From Verrucomicrobiota bacterium (GTDB lineage Bacteria > Verrucomicrobiota > Verrucomicrobiia > Opitutales > Opitutaceae), in assembly GCA_016871775.1 (NCBI GenBank), contig VHCI01000010.1:1-50994 (forward strand): 50,994 nucleotides of DNA, in the 5' to 3' direction. Position 1 is the first letter of the stretch; every line of letters begins with the position of its first letter. Of the stretch, positions 10,625 to 18,564 are shown in pieces. Under the pieces are notes generated by a model. It was given only the letters and a program-made list of their open reading frames with translations, was not told the origin of the DNA and searched no databases. The position numbers and the translations under genes were made by a program.

Positions 10625-12002
10625 ATGCAGGCGCGCCCCTCCTCCCTCCCCGCCCGCTGGCTCGGGCTTTTGCTTTCCCTCGGCCCGTTCGTCGCCGCGG
10701 CCGAGCGCCCGGTCCCGCCCAGTTTCCTGCTCATCCTCTCCGATGACCAGAGCTGGGTCGGCACCTCGCTGGCGATGATCCCGGGCCGGCCGGACACCGC
10801 CAGCGACCACCACCGCACCCCCAACCTCGAGCGGCTCGCCGCGCAGGGGATGCGTTTCACCGACGGTTACGCACCCGCCCCCTACTGCTGCCCGACCCGC
10901 CGCAGCCTGCAGATCGGCCAATCGCCCGCCCGCCTCGAGTATCAGCGCGACCGCACGGACTGGCCCGCGGTCTATCGCCGTCAGCTCAACGTCCCTCGCC
11001 TGCTCAAGGCTGCCGATCCCCGCTATCGCACGGCCCAACTCGGCAAGTGGGACCACTGCTACGACGGCATCAGCCCCGCCGACCAGGGGTTCGATGTCAG
11101 CGACGGCGTGACCAGCAACGCCGCGGGCGGCGGCCGGGACGCCGGGGGGTCAACCCGAGCGGGATGATCCCAAGCTGATCCACTCCCTCACCGACCGCGC
11201 GGCCGCCTTTCTGGCGGAACAGGCCCCGGCCGGGACGCCGTTCTTCCTGCAGGTTTCGCACTATGCGGTGCATTTGGAGATCCAATATTCCCCCGCATCC
11301 CACGCGCGGGCGGAGACGTGGCCGCCCGGCCGCAAACACCAGGTCGTTTCCTTCGCCGCAATGACCCATGACCTCGACGCCGGCGTGGGCCGGCTCCGCG
11401 AGGAACTCAACCGCCTTGGCCTGAGCGAGCGGACTTACGTCATCTTTATGTCCGACAATGGCGGACGACCGACCCTGCCCGGCGCGAGCACAGCCGGTCT
11501 CGGCCTCAATCACCCCTTCCGCGGCGGCAAGGGCACGCTGTGCGAGGGCGGCATCCGGGTTCCTTTCATCGTGGCGGGTCCCGGGGTGCAGCCGGGGAGC
11601 GTCAGCCGCGTGCCCGTGACCGGCCTCGACCTGCTCCCGACCCTGGCGGATTTCGCGGGCTACCGCGGAACCCTTCCGCCTGAAGTGGACGGGGGGAGCT
11701 TGCGCCAGCTGTGGTTGGGCGGCGGGGTGGGGGAGGTTCGCCGTCCCCGGCCGCACCTGATCTTCCATCAGGCGATCGATCGCCGCGCCCAGACGGCGCT
11801 ACGCCAGAGTGACCTGAAGCTCGTCAAGCACTGGACCAGCGGTCAGGTGGAACTCTTCGACCTCGCGCGCGACCTGGGCGAGGAGCGCAATCTCGCCGCC
11901 GAGCGACCGGCCGAGACCGCGGCCCTGCTACGCCTGGCCGAGGCCTATGTGGCCGAAGTCGGCGCCGAGACCCGCCAGCTGGGCAAGGCCAAGGACGACT
12001 GA
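10625..12002 (+). pseudogene. S1-family sulfatase, frameshifted at a G-run
   Basis: Two frames together encode one sulfatase of about 459 residues. The first (10625 to the stop near 11167) has a signal peptide (MQARPSSLPARWLGLLLSLG...), the metal-binding start LILSDDQSW and the sulfatase signature Cys-Cys-Pro-Thr-Arg (residues 88-92; Cys88 would be the formylglycine). The second continues with QPERDDPKLIHSLTDRAAAF, then the typical FFLQVSHYAVH, a later MSDNGGR and a C-terminal ELFDLARDLGEERNLA. The switch falls in a run of six G (11144-11149); with five G the frame is continuous. So the gene carries a 1-base insertion, or the run was miscalled. The family hydrolyses sulfate esters, probably in the periplasm. 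It precedes a TonB receptor by 61 bp, as in a polysaccharide locus. Confidence 0.85.
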
Positions 12003-12063
12003 CGCGGAGTCCGATCGATGCCGGCTTGACCGGTGAACGCGGCTGTGTTTCGAGACTTGGGAG

Positions 12064-15000
12064 TTGATCTCTATACCCCTCCGTTACTTCCCCTCGCTGC
12101 TGCGTGCCCTCATTTTCCTGTCGCTCGCGTTTGGCTCCGCCGCGGCGTCGAGGGCCGCGACCGGCACCGTCGAGGGCCGCGTCTCCAACCCGGTGTCCGG
12201 GCTTTTCCTCGAGCGCGTGCGGGTCACGCTCGGCGGTGACGCGAATGAGGTCTTCACGGATCCGTCTGGATTCTACCGGCTGACGGGTGTGCCCGCGGGT
12301 TCCGCGCGGGTCCGGGTGTTCCACACCGGCTTCGCCCCGCAAGAGCTGGCCGTGGTGGTGCCGGCAGGCGGCGTGGTGGTGCAGGATTTCCAGCTGGTGT
12401 CCGCGACGGCGCGCCCCGGCGAGACGGTGCGTTTGTCCGAGTTCGTGGTCGCGACGGCCCGCGAGATGGAGGCGGCGGCGATCGCGATCAACGAGCAACG
12501 GTACGCGCCGGATATGCGCAGTGTGGTCTCGACCGACGAGTTCGGGGCCGTGGCCGAGGGCAGCGTCGGCGAATTCCTAAAATTCGTGCCGGGCGTGAGC
12601 ATCGAGTACGAGGCCGGAGCGTTGGCGCGTGGCATCTCCATCCACGGCGTTCCTTCGGCGAACGTGCCGGTGCAGGTCAACGGCTTCAACCTCGCGAGCG
12701 CCGGCGGCAACACCGTCACCTCCCGCTCCGCCCAGATGGATATGACCTCGATCACCGCGACGTCGCGGATCGAGGTGCAGTACTCGCCGACCCCCGACGC
12801 GCCGGGTTCTGCGCTTGCGGGGCTGGTGAATATGGTGCCGCGCAGCGCGTTCGAGCGGGCCAAGCCCCAGCTCTCGCTGAACACTTTCGTGATGATGCGG
12901 GACAACGTCCGCGAGCTGCGCCGTACCCCGGGCTACTTCGAAAAGGACACCTGGAAGATCCTGCCCGGCTTCGACTTCTCTTACGTGCGGCCCGTGACGC
13001 GCAACTTCGGCTTCACCCTCTCCGGCGGCTTTTCGGAGAACGGGACCAAAGAGGACTTCATCCAGAACCGCTGGCACGGCCTCAACACCGCCACGAATGG
13101 CGGGGCCTTCCCGCACACCACCGCCGACCGGCCCTACCTCACTCAGACCCTGATGCGCGACGGCACGAAGAACGCGGCCCGCACCTCCTTCGGTGCCACC
13201 GCCGATTGGCGCTTCTCCCCGCGCGACCGCCTGACCTTCTCCTACCAACACTACTTCATCGATTTCCTCGTCCTCAACCGGGGGATCACCTTCTCGGTCG
13301 ACCGCGTGAATCCCGGCGACTTCACCCCGTTCGAAACCCGGGGGGCCGCGGGCCAAGGCCAGTTGCGGCTTTCCAACACGTTCCGCGACCGCACCAATTC
13401 CACCATCTCGCCCTCCCTCGTCTGGCGGCATGACGGTCCGGTGTGGAAGAGCGAGGCGGGGCTTGGCGTCTCGATCGGGCGCAACACCTTCCGCGATATC
13501 GACAAGGGGTACTTCGTCGGCTCGGTGGCGCAGCGCACGGGCCTCACGATCGGCTTCGCCGACATCTTCTATTTGCGGCCGCGGGTCATCACCGTGACCG
13601 ACGCCGCCGGCGCCCCGGTCAACCCGTATTCGATCAGCACGTACGCCGTCTCCCAAACCAGCGCGAACCCGCTCACGAACCACGACCTGCAGCAGGGGGC
13701 CTACGCGAACGTCGGGCGCACCTTCCTGTTCCGCCTTCCGGTGACGCTCAAGGCCGGCCTCGACGTGCGGCGGAACAGCCGCGAGGCGCGGCGCGGTGAC
13801 TACACCTGGGCTTTCGTGGGCGCGGACGGCCGCGGCTCGACGGTCCCGGCGGGCGGAGACGACGTCGCGACGCCGTTCTTCGCGCCCGGCTACTCCCAGC
13901 GGCAGATGCCGTTCGGGTTCCCACGGGTGCAGTGGCTGGACAACGAGCGGCTCTGGTCCCACTATCGGGCCAATCCCGGCCACCTCGTCCTCAACGAGAA
14001 TGCCGCCTACCGCTCTGATGTCCTGCGTTCGCGTGCGGCCATCGAGGTCGTGTCGGCCGCCTTCCTGCGGGGCGACGTCAGCGCCCTGGACCGCCGGCTG
14101 CGTCTCGTCGGCGGGCTCCGGACCGAGCAGACCAACACCGTCGCCTTCGGCCCGCTGAGCGATCCCAGCCTCAACTACCGGCGCGACGCCGCAGGCAACG
14201 TCATCCTCGCCGGCGGCCGGCCCGTCCCGATCGTCGCCAACACCAACTCGCTGGAGTACTCGCGGCTCACCTACATCGACCGGGGCGCCCGGGCGGAGAA
14301 GGAGTACCTGCGGTGGTTCCCCAGCCTTAACGCCAGCTACGACGTGCGCGAGAACCTCGTCGCCCGCGCGGCCTACTATCACTCGATCGGCCGGCCCAGC
14401 TTCGAGCAGTATGCGGGCGGCCTCAACCTGCCGGACGAGACAGCGCCCCCGGGGCCCGCGAACCGCATCTCGGTCAATAACGCCGCGATCAAGCCGTGGA
14501 CGGCCCGCTCGTTCAGCGCCCGGCTGGAGTACTACTTCGCCGGGGTGGGCCAGGTCTCCCTTGGCGGCTTCGTCCGGCAGTTCCGGAACTTCTTTGGCGA
14601 GACGACGTTTCCCGCTACGCCCGCGTTCCTCTCCCTCTACGCCCTCGACCCCGCGACCTTCGGGGCCTTCGACGTCTTCACGCAGCACAACATCCAGAGC
14701 ACGGTGCGGATGACGGGCTTCGATTTCAGCTACAAGCAGGCGCTGACCTTCCTGCCGTCCTGGGCGCGGGGCGTGCAGGTGTTTGCCAACTACTCGTCGC
14801 AGCGGCCCACGGGCGAGGCCACGGCCAACTTCCAAAGTTACGTCCCGCTGAAGGCCAGCTGGGGCGCCTCCCTCGTGCGCGAGAAGTTCAGCCTCCGCGC
14901 CAATTGGGCCTACCAAGGCCGCAGCCGCAACGGCCCCGTCACCGGCGCCAGCATCCCCGCCGGCACGTATAACTACACGGTCCGCCGCGTCTTCCTCGAC

Positions 15001-15177
15001 CTGATCGGCGAGTACAACCTGAGCCCCCGCGTCTCCTTCTATTTCACCCTCCGTAACGTCCTCGATATGCCCGAGCAGCAAGAGGTCGACGGCCCTGGCG
15101 TCCCACCGCATGCCACCTTCCGCAGCGCGGAGTTTGCTGGCTCGCTCTGGACCTTCGGCCTCAAGGGCACCTTCTGA
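12064..15177 (+). CDS. TonB-dependent outer-membrane receptor (paralog of the receptor at 5986-9198)
   Basis: 1037 residues from a TTG start (MISIPLRYFPSL...); no ATG is available before the signal peptide and an in-frame stop lies at 12034. Signal segment about residues 10-31, then a carboxypeptidase-regulatory-like domain (GTVEGRVSNPVSGLFLERVR), plug (AINEQRYAPDMRSVVSTDEF, PGSALAGLVNMV) and a barrel ending GSLWTFGLKGTF. Shared blocks with the receptor across recA include AINEQR, GSVGEFLKF/GSIGEFMKF, YSQSVGRP/YHSIGRP and SFSARLEYYF/YMARIEYYF. Imports an unknown, probably oligosaccharide, ligand. It follows the broken sulfatase and precedes the PQQ-type protein on the same strand. A TTGACC hexamer at 12026-12031 could be a -35 but no convincing -10 is visible. 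Confidence 0.88.
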   Translation: MISIPLRYFPSLLRALIFLSLAFGSAAASRAATGTVEGRVSNPVSGLFLERVRVTLGGDANEVFTDPSGFYRLTGVPAGSARVRVFHTGFAPQELAVVVPAGGVVVQDFQLVSATARPGETVRLSEFVVATAREMEAAAIAINEQRYAPDMRSVVSTDEFGAVAEGSVGEFLKFVPGVSIEYEAGALARGISIHGVPSANVPVQVNGFNLASAGGNTVTSRSAQMDMTSITATSRIEVQYSPTPDAPGSALAGLVNMVPRSAFERAKPQLSLNTFVMMRDNVRELRRTPGYFEKDTWKILPGFDFSYVRPVTRNFGFTLSGGFSENGTKEDFIQNRWHGLNTATNGGAFPHTTADRPYLTQTLMRDGTKNAARTSFGATADWRFSPRDRLTFSYQHYFIDFLVLNRGITFSVDRVNPGDFTPFETRGAAGQGQLRLSNTFRDRTNSTISPSLVWRHDGPVWKSEAGLGVSIGRNTFRDIDKGYFVGSVAQRTGLTIGFADIFYLRPRVITVTDAAGAPVNPYSISTYAVSQTSANPLTNHDLQQGAYANVGRTFLFRLPVTLKAGLDVRRNSREARRGDYTWAFVGADGRGSTVPAGGDDVATPFFAPGYSQRQMPFGFPRVQWLDNERLWSHYRANPGHLVLNENAAYRSDVLRSRAAIEVVSAAFLRGDVSALDRRLRLVGGLRTEQTNTVAFGPLSDPSLNYRRDAAGNVILAGGRPVPIVANTNSLEYSRLTYIDRGARAEKEYLRWFPSLNASYDVRENLVARAAYYHSIGRPSFEQYAGGLNLPDETAPPGPANRISVNNAAIKPWTARSFSARLEYYFAGVGQVSLGGFVRQFRNFFGETTFPATPAFLSLYALDPATFGAFDVFTQHNIQSTVRMTGFDFSYKQALTFLPSWARGVQVFANYSSQRPTGEATANFQSYVPLKASWGASLVREKFSLRANWAYQGRSRNGPVTGASIPAGTYNYTVRRVFLDLIGEYNLSPRVSFYFTLRNVLDMPEQQEVDGPGVPPHATFRSAEFAGSLWTFGLKGTF

Positions 15178-15255
15178 GCCGGCGGCCGCGCCCTCGGCCC
15201 GCGTCGCTTGACCGGGCGCGGTTACCGGATTCCGGATGAATTTTTCGTTTTACCG

Positions 15256-16599
15256 ATGCCCCTCCTCTTTCTGCCCCTCCTCCTCGCGCTGCTCCCGTTC
15301 CCGCTCGCCGCCGGCGATTGGGATAACTGGCGCGGCCCCGCCCACAACGGCTCGAGCCCGGAGACCGGGCTGCCGGACACGTTCAGCCGCACGGACAACG
15401 TGAAGTGGTCGGTCGCGCTGCCCGGCCCCTCCGCCGGGACGCCGGTCATCCATGGCGACCGCGTCTTCGTTACCGCGGCCGATCCCGCCTCGCGCCAGCA
15501 GGCTGCGCTCAGCCTTGACCGCCGCACCGGCGCCGTCCTCTGGCGCGCCGACATCTCCGCGTTCGCGACCGACGGCCAGTACAGCAACTCCTGCTCCCCC
15601 TCGCCAGTCACCGACGGCCGCACGGTGGTGTTCTTCTTCGGCACCGGGGAACTCGTCGCCTTTACCGTCGAGGGCCGCAAGCTCTGGGAGCGCAACCTCG
15701 GCCCCTTCGCCTTCCAGTGGACCTTTGCCACCAGCCCGCTGCTCCACGACGGGCGCCTGGTGATCCAGGTTCTGCAGCGCGACGTCGCCGTGCGCGGCCG
15801 CGGTAAGCCCACGGGCAACGAGTCGTTCCTGCTCGCCCTCGAGCCCGCGACCGGCCGTGAGCTCTGGCGGGTCCTCCGGCCCTCGGAGGCCGTGGCCGAG
15901 TCCCGCGAGGCCTTCAGCACGCCCCTGCCGTTCGAGCACCTGGGCCGCCGCGAACTGGTGGTGATCGGCGGCGACAGCCTGACGGGTCACGACCCGGCGA
16001 CCGGCCGTGAGCGGTGGCGCTGGGAGACTTGGAATACGACCCGTATCGGCCACTGGCGCCTCGTGCCCTCGCCCACGGCCGGCGGCGGGGTCCTGCTCGC
16101 CTGCGCCCCCAAGAACGCGCCCGTCTATGCGGTGAAGGCCGGCGGCCAGGGCACGCTCTCGTTCCGCGACCTGGCGTGGCAGAGCCACGTACAGCAGACG
16201 GAGGTCGCGGCCGACGTCGCCCCCTCCCGCAACGAGCGCGACCTCACGTCCGACGTGCCCTCACCGCTTTATTTCGGCGGCCGCTTCTACATCCTCAACG
16301 GCGTGAAGCGGAAGCTCTACTGCGTGAATCCGGCCGATGGCGCAGTGATCTGGAGCGGCGACCTCGGCGGACGGTCCGTCCTCCAGGCCTCGCCCACGGC
16401 CGCGGACGGACGGATCTACGTGATGAACTTCGATGCCGACGTGTTCGTAATCCAGGCGGGCGGCGATGTGTTCCGCCTGCTGCACACGGCGAACTTCCGC
16501 GACGAGGGCGACGACACCCGCCACCGCTCGAGCGTCGCGATCGCCCACGCCAACCTGTTCGTCCGCACCGGCACGCGGCTGTTCGCCCTCGGCCGCTGA
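15256..16599 (+). CDS. PQQ-like beta-propeller repeat protein, exported
   Basis: About 447 residues. I chose the ATG at 15256, which begins a clear signal peptide (MPLLFLPLLLALLPFPLAAG), over the in-frame TTG at 15208. The mature start DWDNWRGPAHNG is typical of PQQ-like outer-membrane propellers common in Verrucomicrobia and Planctomycetes. Propeller blades are visible as repeated A-x-D-x-x-TG-x-x-LWR motifs (LSLDRRTGAVLWRADI, LALEPATGRELWRVLR, DPATGRERWRWET). No catalytic residues of a quinoprotein dehydrogenase are evident, so a binding or scaffold role is likelier than an enzyme. In these phyla such proteins often accompany sulfatases and DUF1501/DUF1553 proteins. Confidence 0.85.
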   Translation: MPLLFLPLLLALLPFPLAAGDWDNWRGPAHNGSSPETGLPDTFSRTDNVKWSVALPGPSAGTPVIHGDRVFVTAADPASRQQAALSLDRRTGAVLWRADISAFATDGQYSNSCSPSPVTDGRTVVFFFGTGELVAFTVEGRKLWERNLGPFAFQWTFATSPLLHDGRLVIQVLQRDVAVRGRGKPTGNESFLLALEPATGRELWRVLRPSEAVAESREAFSTPLPFEHLGRRELVVIGGDSLTGHDPATGRERWRWETWNTTRIGHWRLVPSPTAGGGVLLACAPKNAPVYAVKAGGQGTLSFRDLAWQSHVQQTEVAADVAPSRNERDLTSDVPSPLYFGGRFYILNGVKRKLYCVNPADGAVIWSGDLGGRSVLQASPTAADGRIYVMNFDADVFVIQAGGDVFRLLHTANFRDEGDDTRHRSSVAIAHANLFVRTGTRLFALGR

Positions 16600-16604
16600 C
16601 CGGG

Positions 16605-16958
16605 TCAAGGTCCCGCGGGTTTGATGCCCACGGCAAAATAGACCGCGCCGAGGATCAGCAGGAAGCTGACCGCGTAGTTTCAGGTCAGCCGCTCCCCCAG
16701 CACCAGCCAGGCGAAGCCGACGAACACGCCGAGCGTGATCATCTCCTGCATCACCTTCAGCTGGTACCCGGTCATTCCGTTGGCGTAGCCGATCCGGTTA
16801 GCGGGCACCATCAGCAGGTATTCAAAGAAGGCGATGCCCCACGAGACGAGGATGATGAAGCCCAGCGAGCGGCCCTCGAAGAACTTGAGCTTCAGCTGGC
16901 CGTACCAGGCGAAGGTCATAAAGATGATCGAGGCGAGCAGCAGCAGGAAGGTTGTCAT
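16605..16958 (-). pseudogene. DUF486 / DMT-family small membrane protein with in-frame TGA
   Basis: The ATG at 16958 opens a 92-residue frame (MTTFLLLLASIIFMTFAWYG..., WGIAFFEYLLMVPANRIGYANG) that stops at TGA (16680-16682) after GERLT. Translating past this TGA gives NYAVSFLLILGAVYFAVGIKPAGP and a second TGA at 16605-16607. Together these form a normal-length (117-position) DUF486 protein with four membrane segments, and the stop sits where this family usually has Trp (L-x-W-NY). TGG to TGA is one base. So the last helix is lost, or the stop is read through, or the base is wrong. Function of the family is unknown (membrane protein, drug/metabolite-transporter-like). The epimerase gene lies 11 bp upstream on the same strand. 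Confidence 0.85.
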
Positions 16959-16969
16959 CAGGGGGCGGG

Positions 16970-17953
16970 TCAGCCGGCGTCCGGCGGGTAGTAGCTCTGG
17001 AACCAGTCCACGAAGCGGCGCAGGCCCTCCTCAAGCGGTACGCGCGGGTTGAAGCCCACCTCCGCCTGAATGCGCGTTAGATCCGCACCGGTCTCGAGCA
17101 TCTCGCCCGGCTGTGGCGGGAGCAGCTGGACCTCCGCCTTCCGCCCCAGCAGTTCCTCGAGCATCCGGACAAACAGGAGCGTCTCGACCGGCCGGTTGTG
17201 GCCGAGGTTGTACAGGCGCAGCGAGGGCCGGGGCGGGACCGCCGGCGGGTAGAGCAGCACCTTCACCACCCCGTCGGCGATGTCGTCCACGTAGGTGAAG
17301 TCCCGGCGGTTGCGGCCGGCGTTGTAGAGTGGGAGCGGGCGGCCCGCGCGGATGGCGTGCGCAAAGAGCGTGGGCGCCATATCCGGCCGGCCCCAGGGCC
17401 CGTAGACGGAAAAGAACCGCAGGCCCGTGAGGTTGAGGCCGTGGTTCAGTGCGTAGCTATGCGCCATCAGCTCGTTGGCCTTCTTGGTGGCGCCGTAGTA
17501 CGAGATCGGCTGGTCGGTGACGGCCTCCTCGCGGAACGGCGCCACCGCGCCCGCGCCGTAGACGCTGCTGCTGGAGGCGAACACGAGGTGGCGCGGCGGC
17601 GTGCGGCGGCAGGCCTCAAGCACGGTGGCGAACCCCTCAAGGTTGCTCCGCGTGTAGGCCGGCGCGTGGGTCAGGCTGTGCCGCACCCCGGGTTGCGCCG
17701 CGAGGTGCACGACGTAATCCGGCCGCCAATGCGCGACCAGCGCGGGGAAGTTTTCCGCGTCCGCGCAGTCCGCCTGCACAAACCGGAAGTCCTCGAGGCC
17801 AGCGAGCTGGTCCAGCCGTGCCCGCTTCAGCGCCGGATCGTAGTAGGCGTCGAGCGAGTCGACCCCGAGCACCTCGCACCGGCCCGTCCCCGCCAAGCGG
17901 CGGGCGACGTGGTGGCCGATGAATCCGGCGGCGCCGGTGACGAGGACCTTCAT
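16970..17953 (-). CDS. NAD-dependent epimerase, UDP-glucuronate 4-epimerase-like
   Basis: 327-residue extended short-chain dehydrogenase. Rossmann motif G-x-x-G-x-x-G at residues 7-13 (VTGAAGFIGHH), VDSLDAYYDP, the HLAAQPGVR segment, a Ser-rich SSSSVYG (127-133) and catalytic Tyr153-x3-Lys157 (YYGATKK). The stretch VYGPWGRPDMAPTLFAHAI and RDFTYVDDIADGVV is characteristic of the GAE/LpsL/CapI group, which interconverts UDP-glucuronate and UDP-galacturonate for capsule, LPS or exopolysaccharide synthesis in the cytoplasm. A related UDP-sugar epimerase is the alternative. First gene of a minus-strand pair with the DUF486 gene 11 bp downstream. Confidence 0.88.
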   Translation of the reverse strand: MKVLVTGAAGFIGHHVARRLAGTGRCEVLGVDSLDAYYDPALKRARLDQLAGLEDFRFVQADCADAENFPALVAHWRPDYVVHLAAQPGVRHSLTHAPAYTRSNLEGFATVLEACRRTPPRHLVFASSSSVYGAGAVAPFREEAVTDQPISYYGATKKANELMAHSYALNHGLNLTGLRFFSVYGPWGRPDMAPTLFAHAIRAGRPLPLYNAGRNRRDFTYVDDIADGVVKVLLYPPAVPPRPSLRLYNLGHNRPVETLLFVRMLEELLGRKAEVQLLPPQPGEMLETGADLTRIQAEVGFNPRVPLEEGLRRFVDWFQSYYPPDAG

Positions 17954-18045
17954 CGCGCGGGTGATAGGCGCCGCCGTGCAAAACGCCAGCCGGGTTTTGG
18001 CGGTGGCCGACGGCGCGCGATGGGGAAATTTTTCGAAAAGGGCGC

Positions 18046-18073
18046 TTGCCCGCCGGGAGAGGGGGCGTTTACT
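18046..18073 (+). promoter_or_regulatory. Possible promoter of the glutaredoxin gene
   Basis: TTGCCC (18046-18051) and TTTACT (18068-18073) with a 16-bp spacer, 34 bp before the start codon. Moderate matches only; it is the best candidate in the 154-bp divergent gap between the epimerase and glutaredoxin genes. Confidence 0.3.
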
Positions 18074-18107
18074 GCGGGGCGTTTTTGTTTTTCCAACCGT
18101 TCAGCGC

Positions 18108-18443
18108 ATGACGATCAAAGCCTACCTAAAGCCTCACTGTGGCTGGTCCAACGGGGTCCGCGCGATCCTGCGGAAGCACGGCCTGCCGTTCGAGGACATC
18201 GACATTATCAACCACCGCGAGAACTACGCCGAGATGGTGCGCAAGTCCGGCCAGCCGCTTTCCCCCTGCGTGGAGATTGACGGCGTGATGCTCGCGGACG
18301 TCTCCGGCGAGGAGGTCGAGAACTACCTGCTCAGCAACGATCTCGTGAAACCGACGGATGTCTCCACGGACGTCCCGACGAATGCGGGTTGCTCCGATGC
18401 GGAGCACGCCAAAATGGCCACCAAAACGATCCGCTTCTTCTAA
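18108..18443 (+). CDS. Glutaredoxin-family protein (C-G-W-S active site)
   Basis: 111 residues from ATG 18108 (MTIKAYLKPHCGWSNGVRAIL). The thioredoxin-fold glutaredoxin core is visible: active site Cys11-Gly-Trp-Ser, then FEDIDI, and the cis-proline region QPLSPCVEIDGVMLADVSGEEVENYL. Glutaredoxins reduce disulfides or glutathionylated proteins in the cytoplasm. Here the active site keeps only the N-terminal Cys, as in monothiol forms, although the classical CGFS sequence of Fe-S carrier glutaredoxins is not matched. A C-terminal tail (TDVPTNAGCSDAEHAK) holds another Cys. It directly precedes gltBD, whose products carry Fe-S clusters, but a strong terminator separates them. Confidence 0.85.
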   Translation: MTIKAYLKPHCGWSNGVRAILRKHGLPFEDIDIINHRENYAEMVRKSGQPLSPCVEIDGVMLADVSGEEVENYLLSNDLVKPTDVSTDVPTNAGCSDAEHAKMATKTIRFF

Positions 18444-18480
18444 ATCTTCTGCGAGAGCTCTGCGCAATTAATACTTCCCC

Positions 18481-18518
18481 GGGCCGCTCTCGCCGATGTC
18501 GAGACCGGCCCTTTTTTT
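18481..18518 (+). terminator. Strong intrinsic terminator after the glutaredoxin gene
   Basis: GGGCCG (18481-18486) pairs with CGGCCC (18506-18511), and TCTCG (18488-18492) with CGAGA (18500-18504), with one C-C mismatch between them and a 7-base loop; seven T follow (18512-18518). It lies 37 bp after the glutaredoxin stop. An in-frame ATG for gltB at 18496 sits in its loop, so that start is unlikely. Confidence 0.9.
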
Positions 18519-18564
18519 GCTTCAGATGCGTTCGTCCCGCCTGTCCACCTCCATCTCCGCCGCG

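Noticed and set aside
16680-16682. TGA as selenocysteine or a reassigned codon
   Set aside because: The family position is Trp, no Sec-insertion hairpin is apparent, and TGA terminates many genes in this window.
18496-18564. Earlier gltB starts at 18496 and 18526
   Set aside because: 18496 lies in the loop of the terminator. 18526 is possible, but 18565 yields a 38-residue propeptide before the catalytic Cys, closer to known GltB propeptides.
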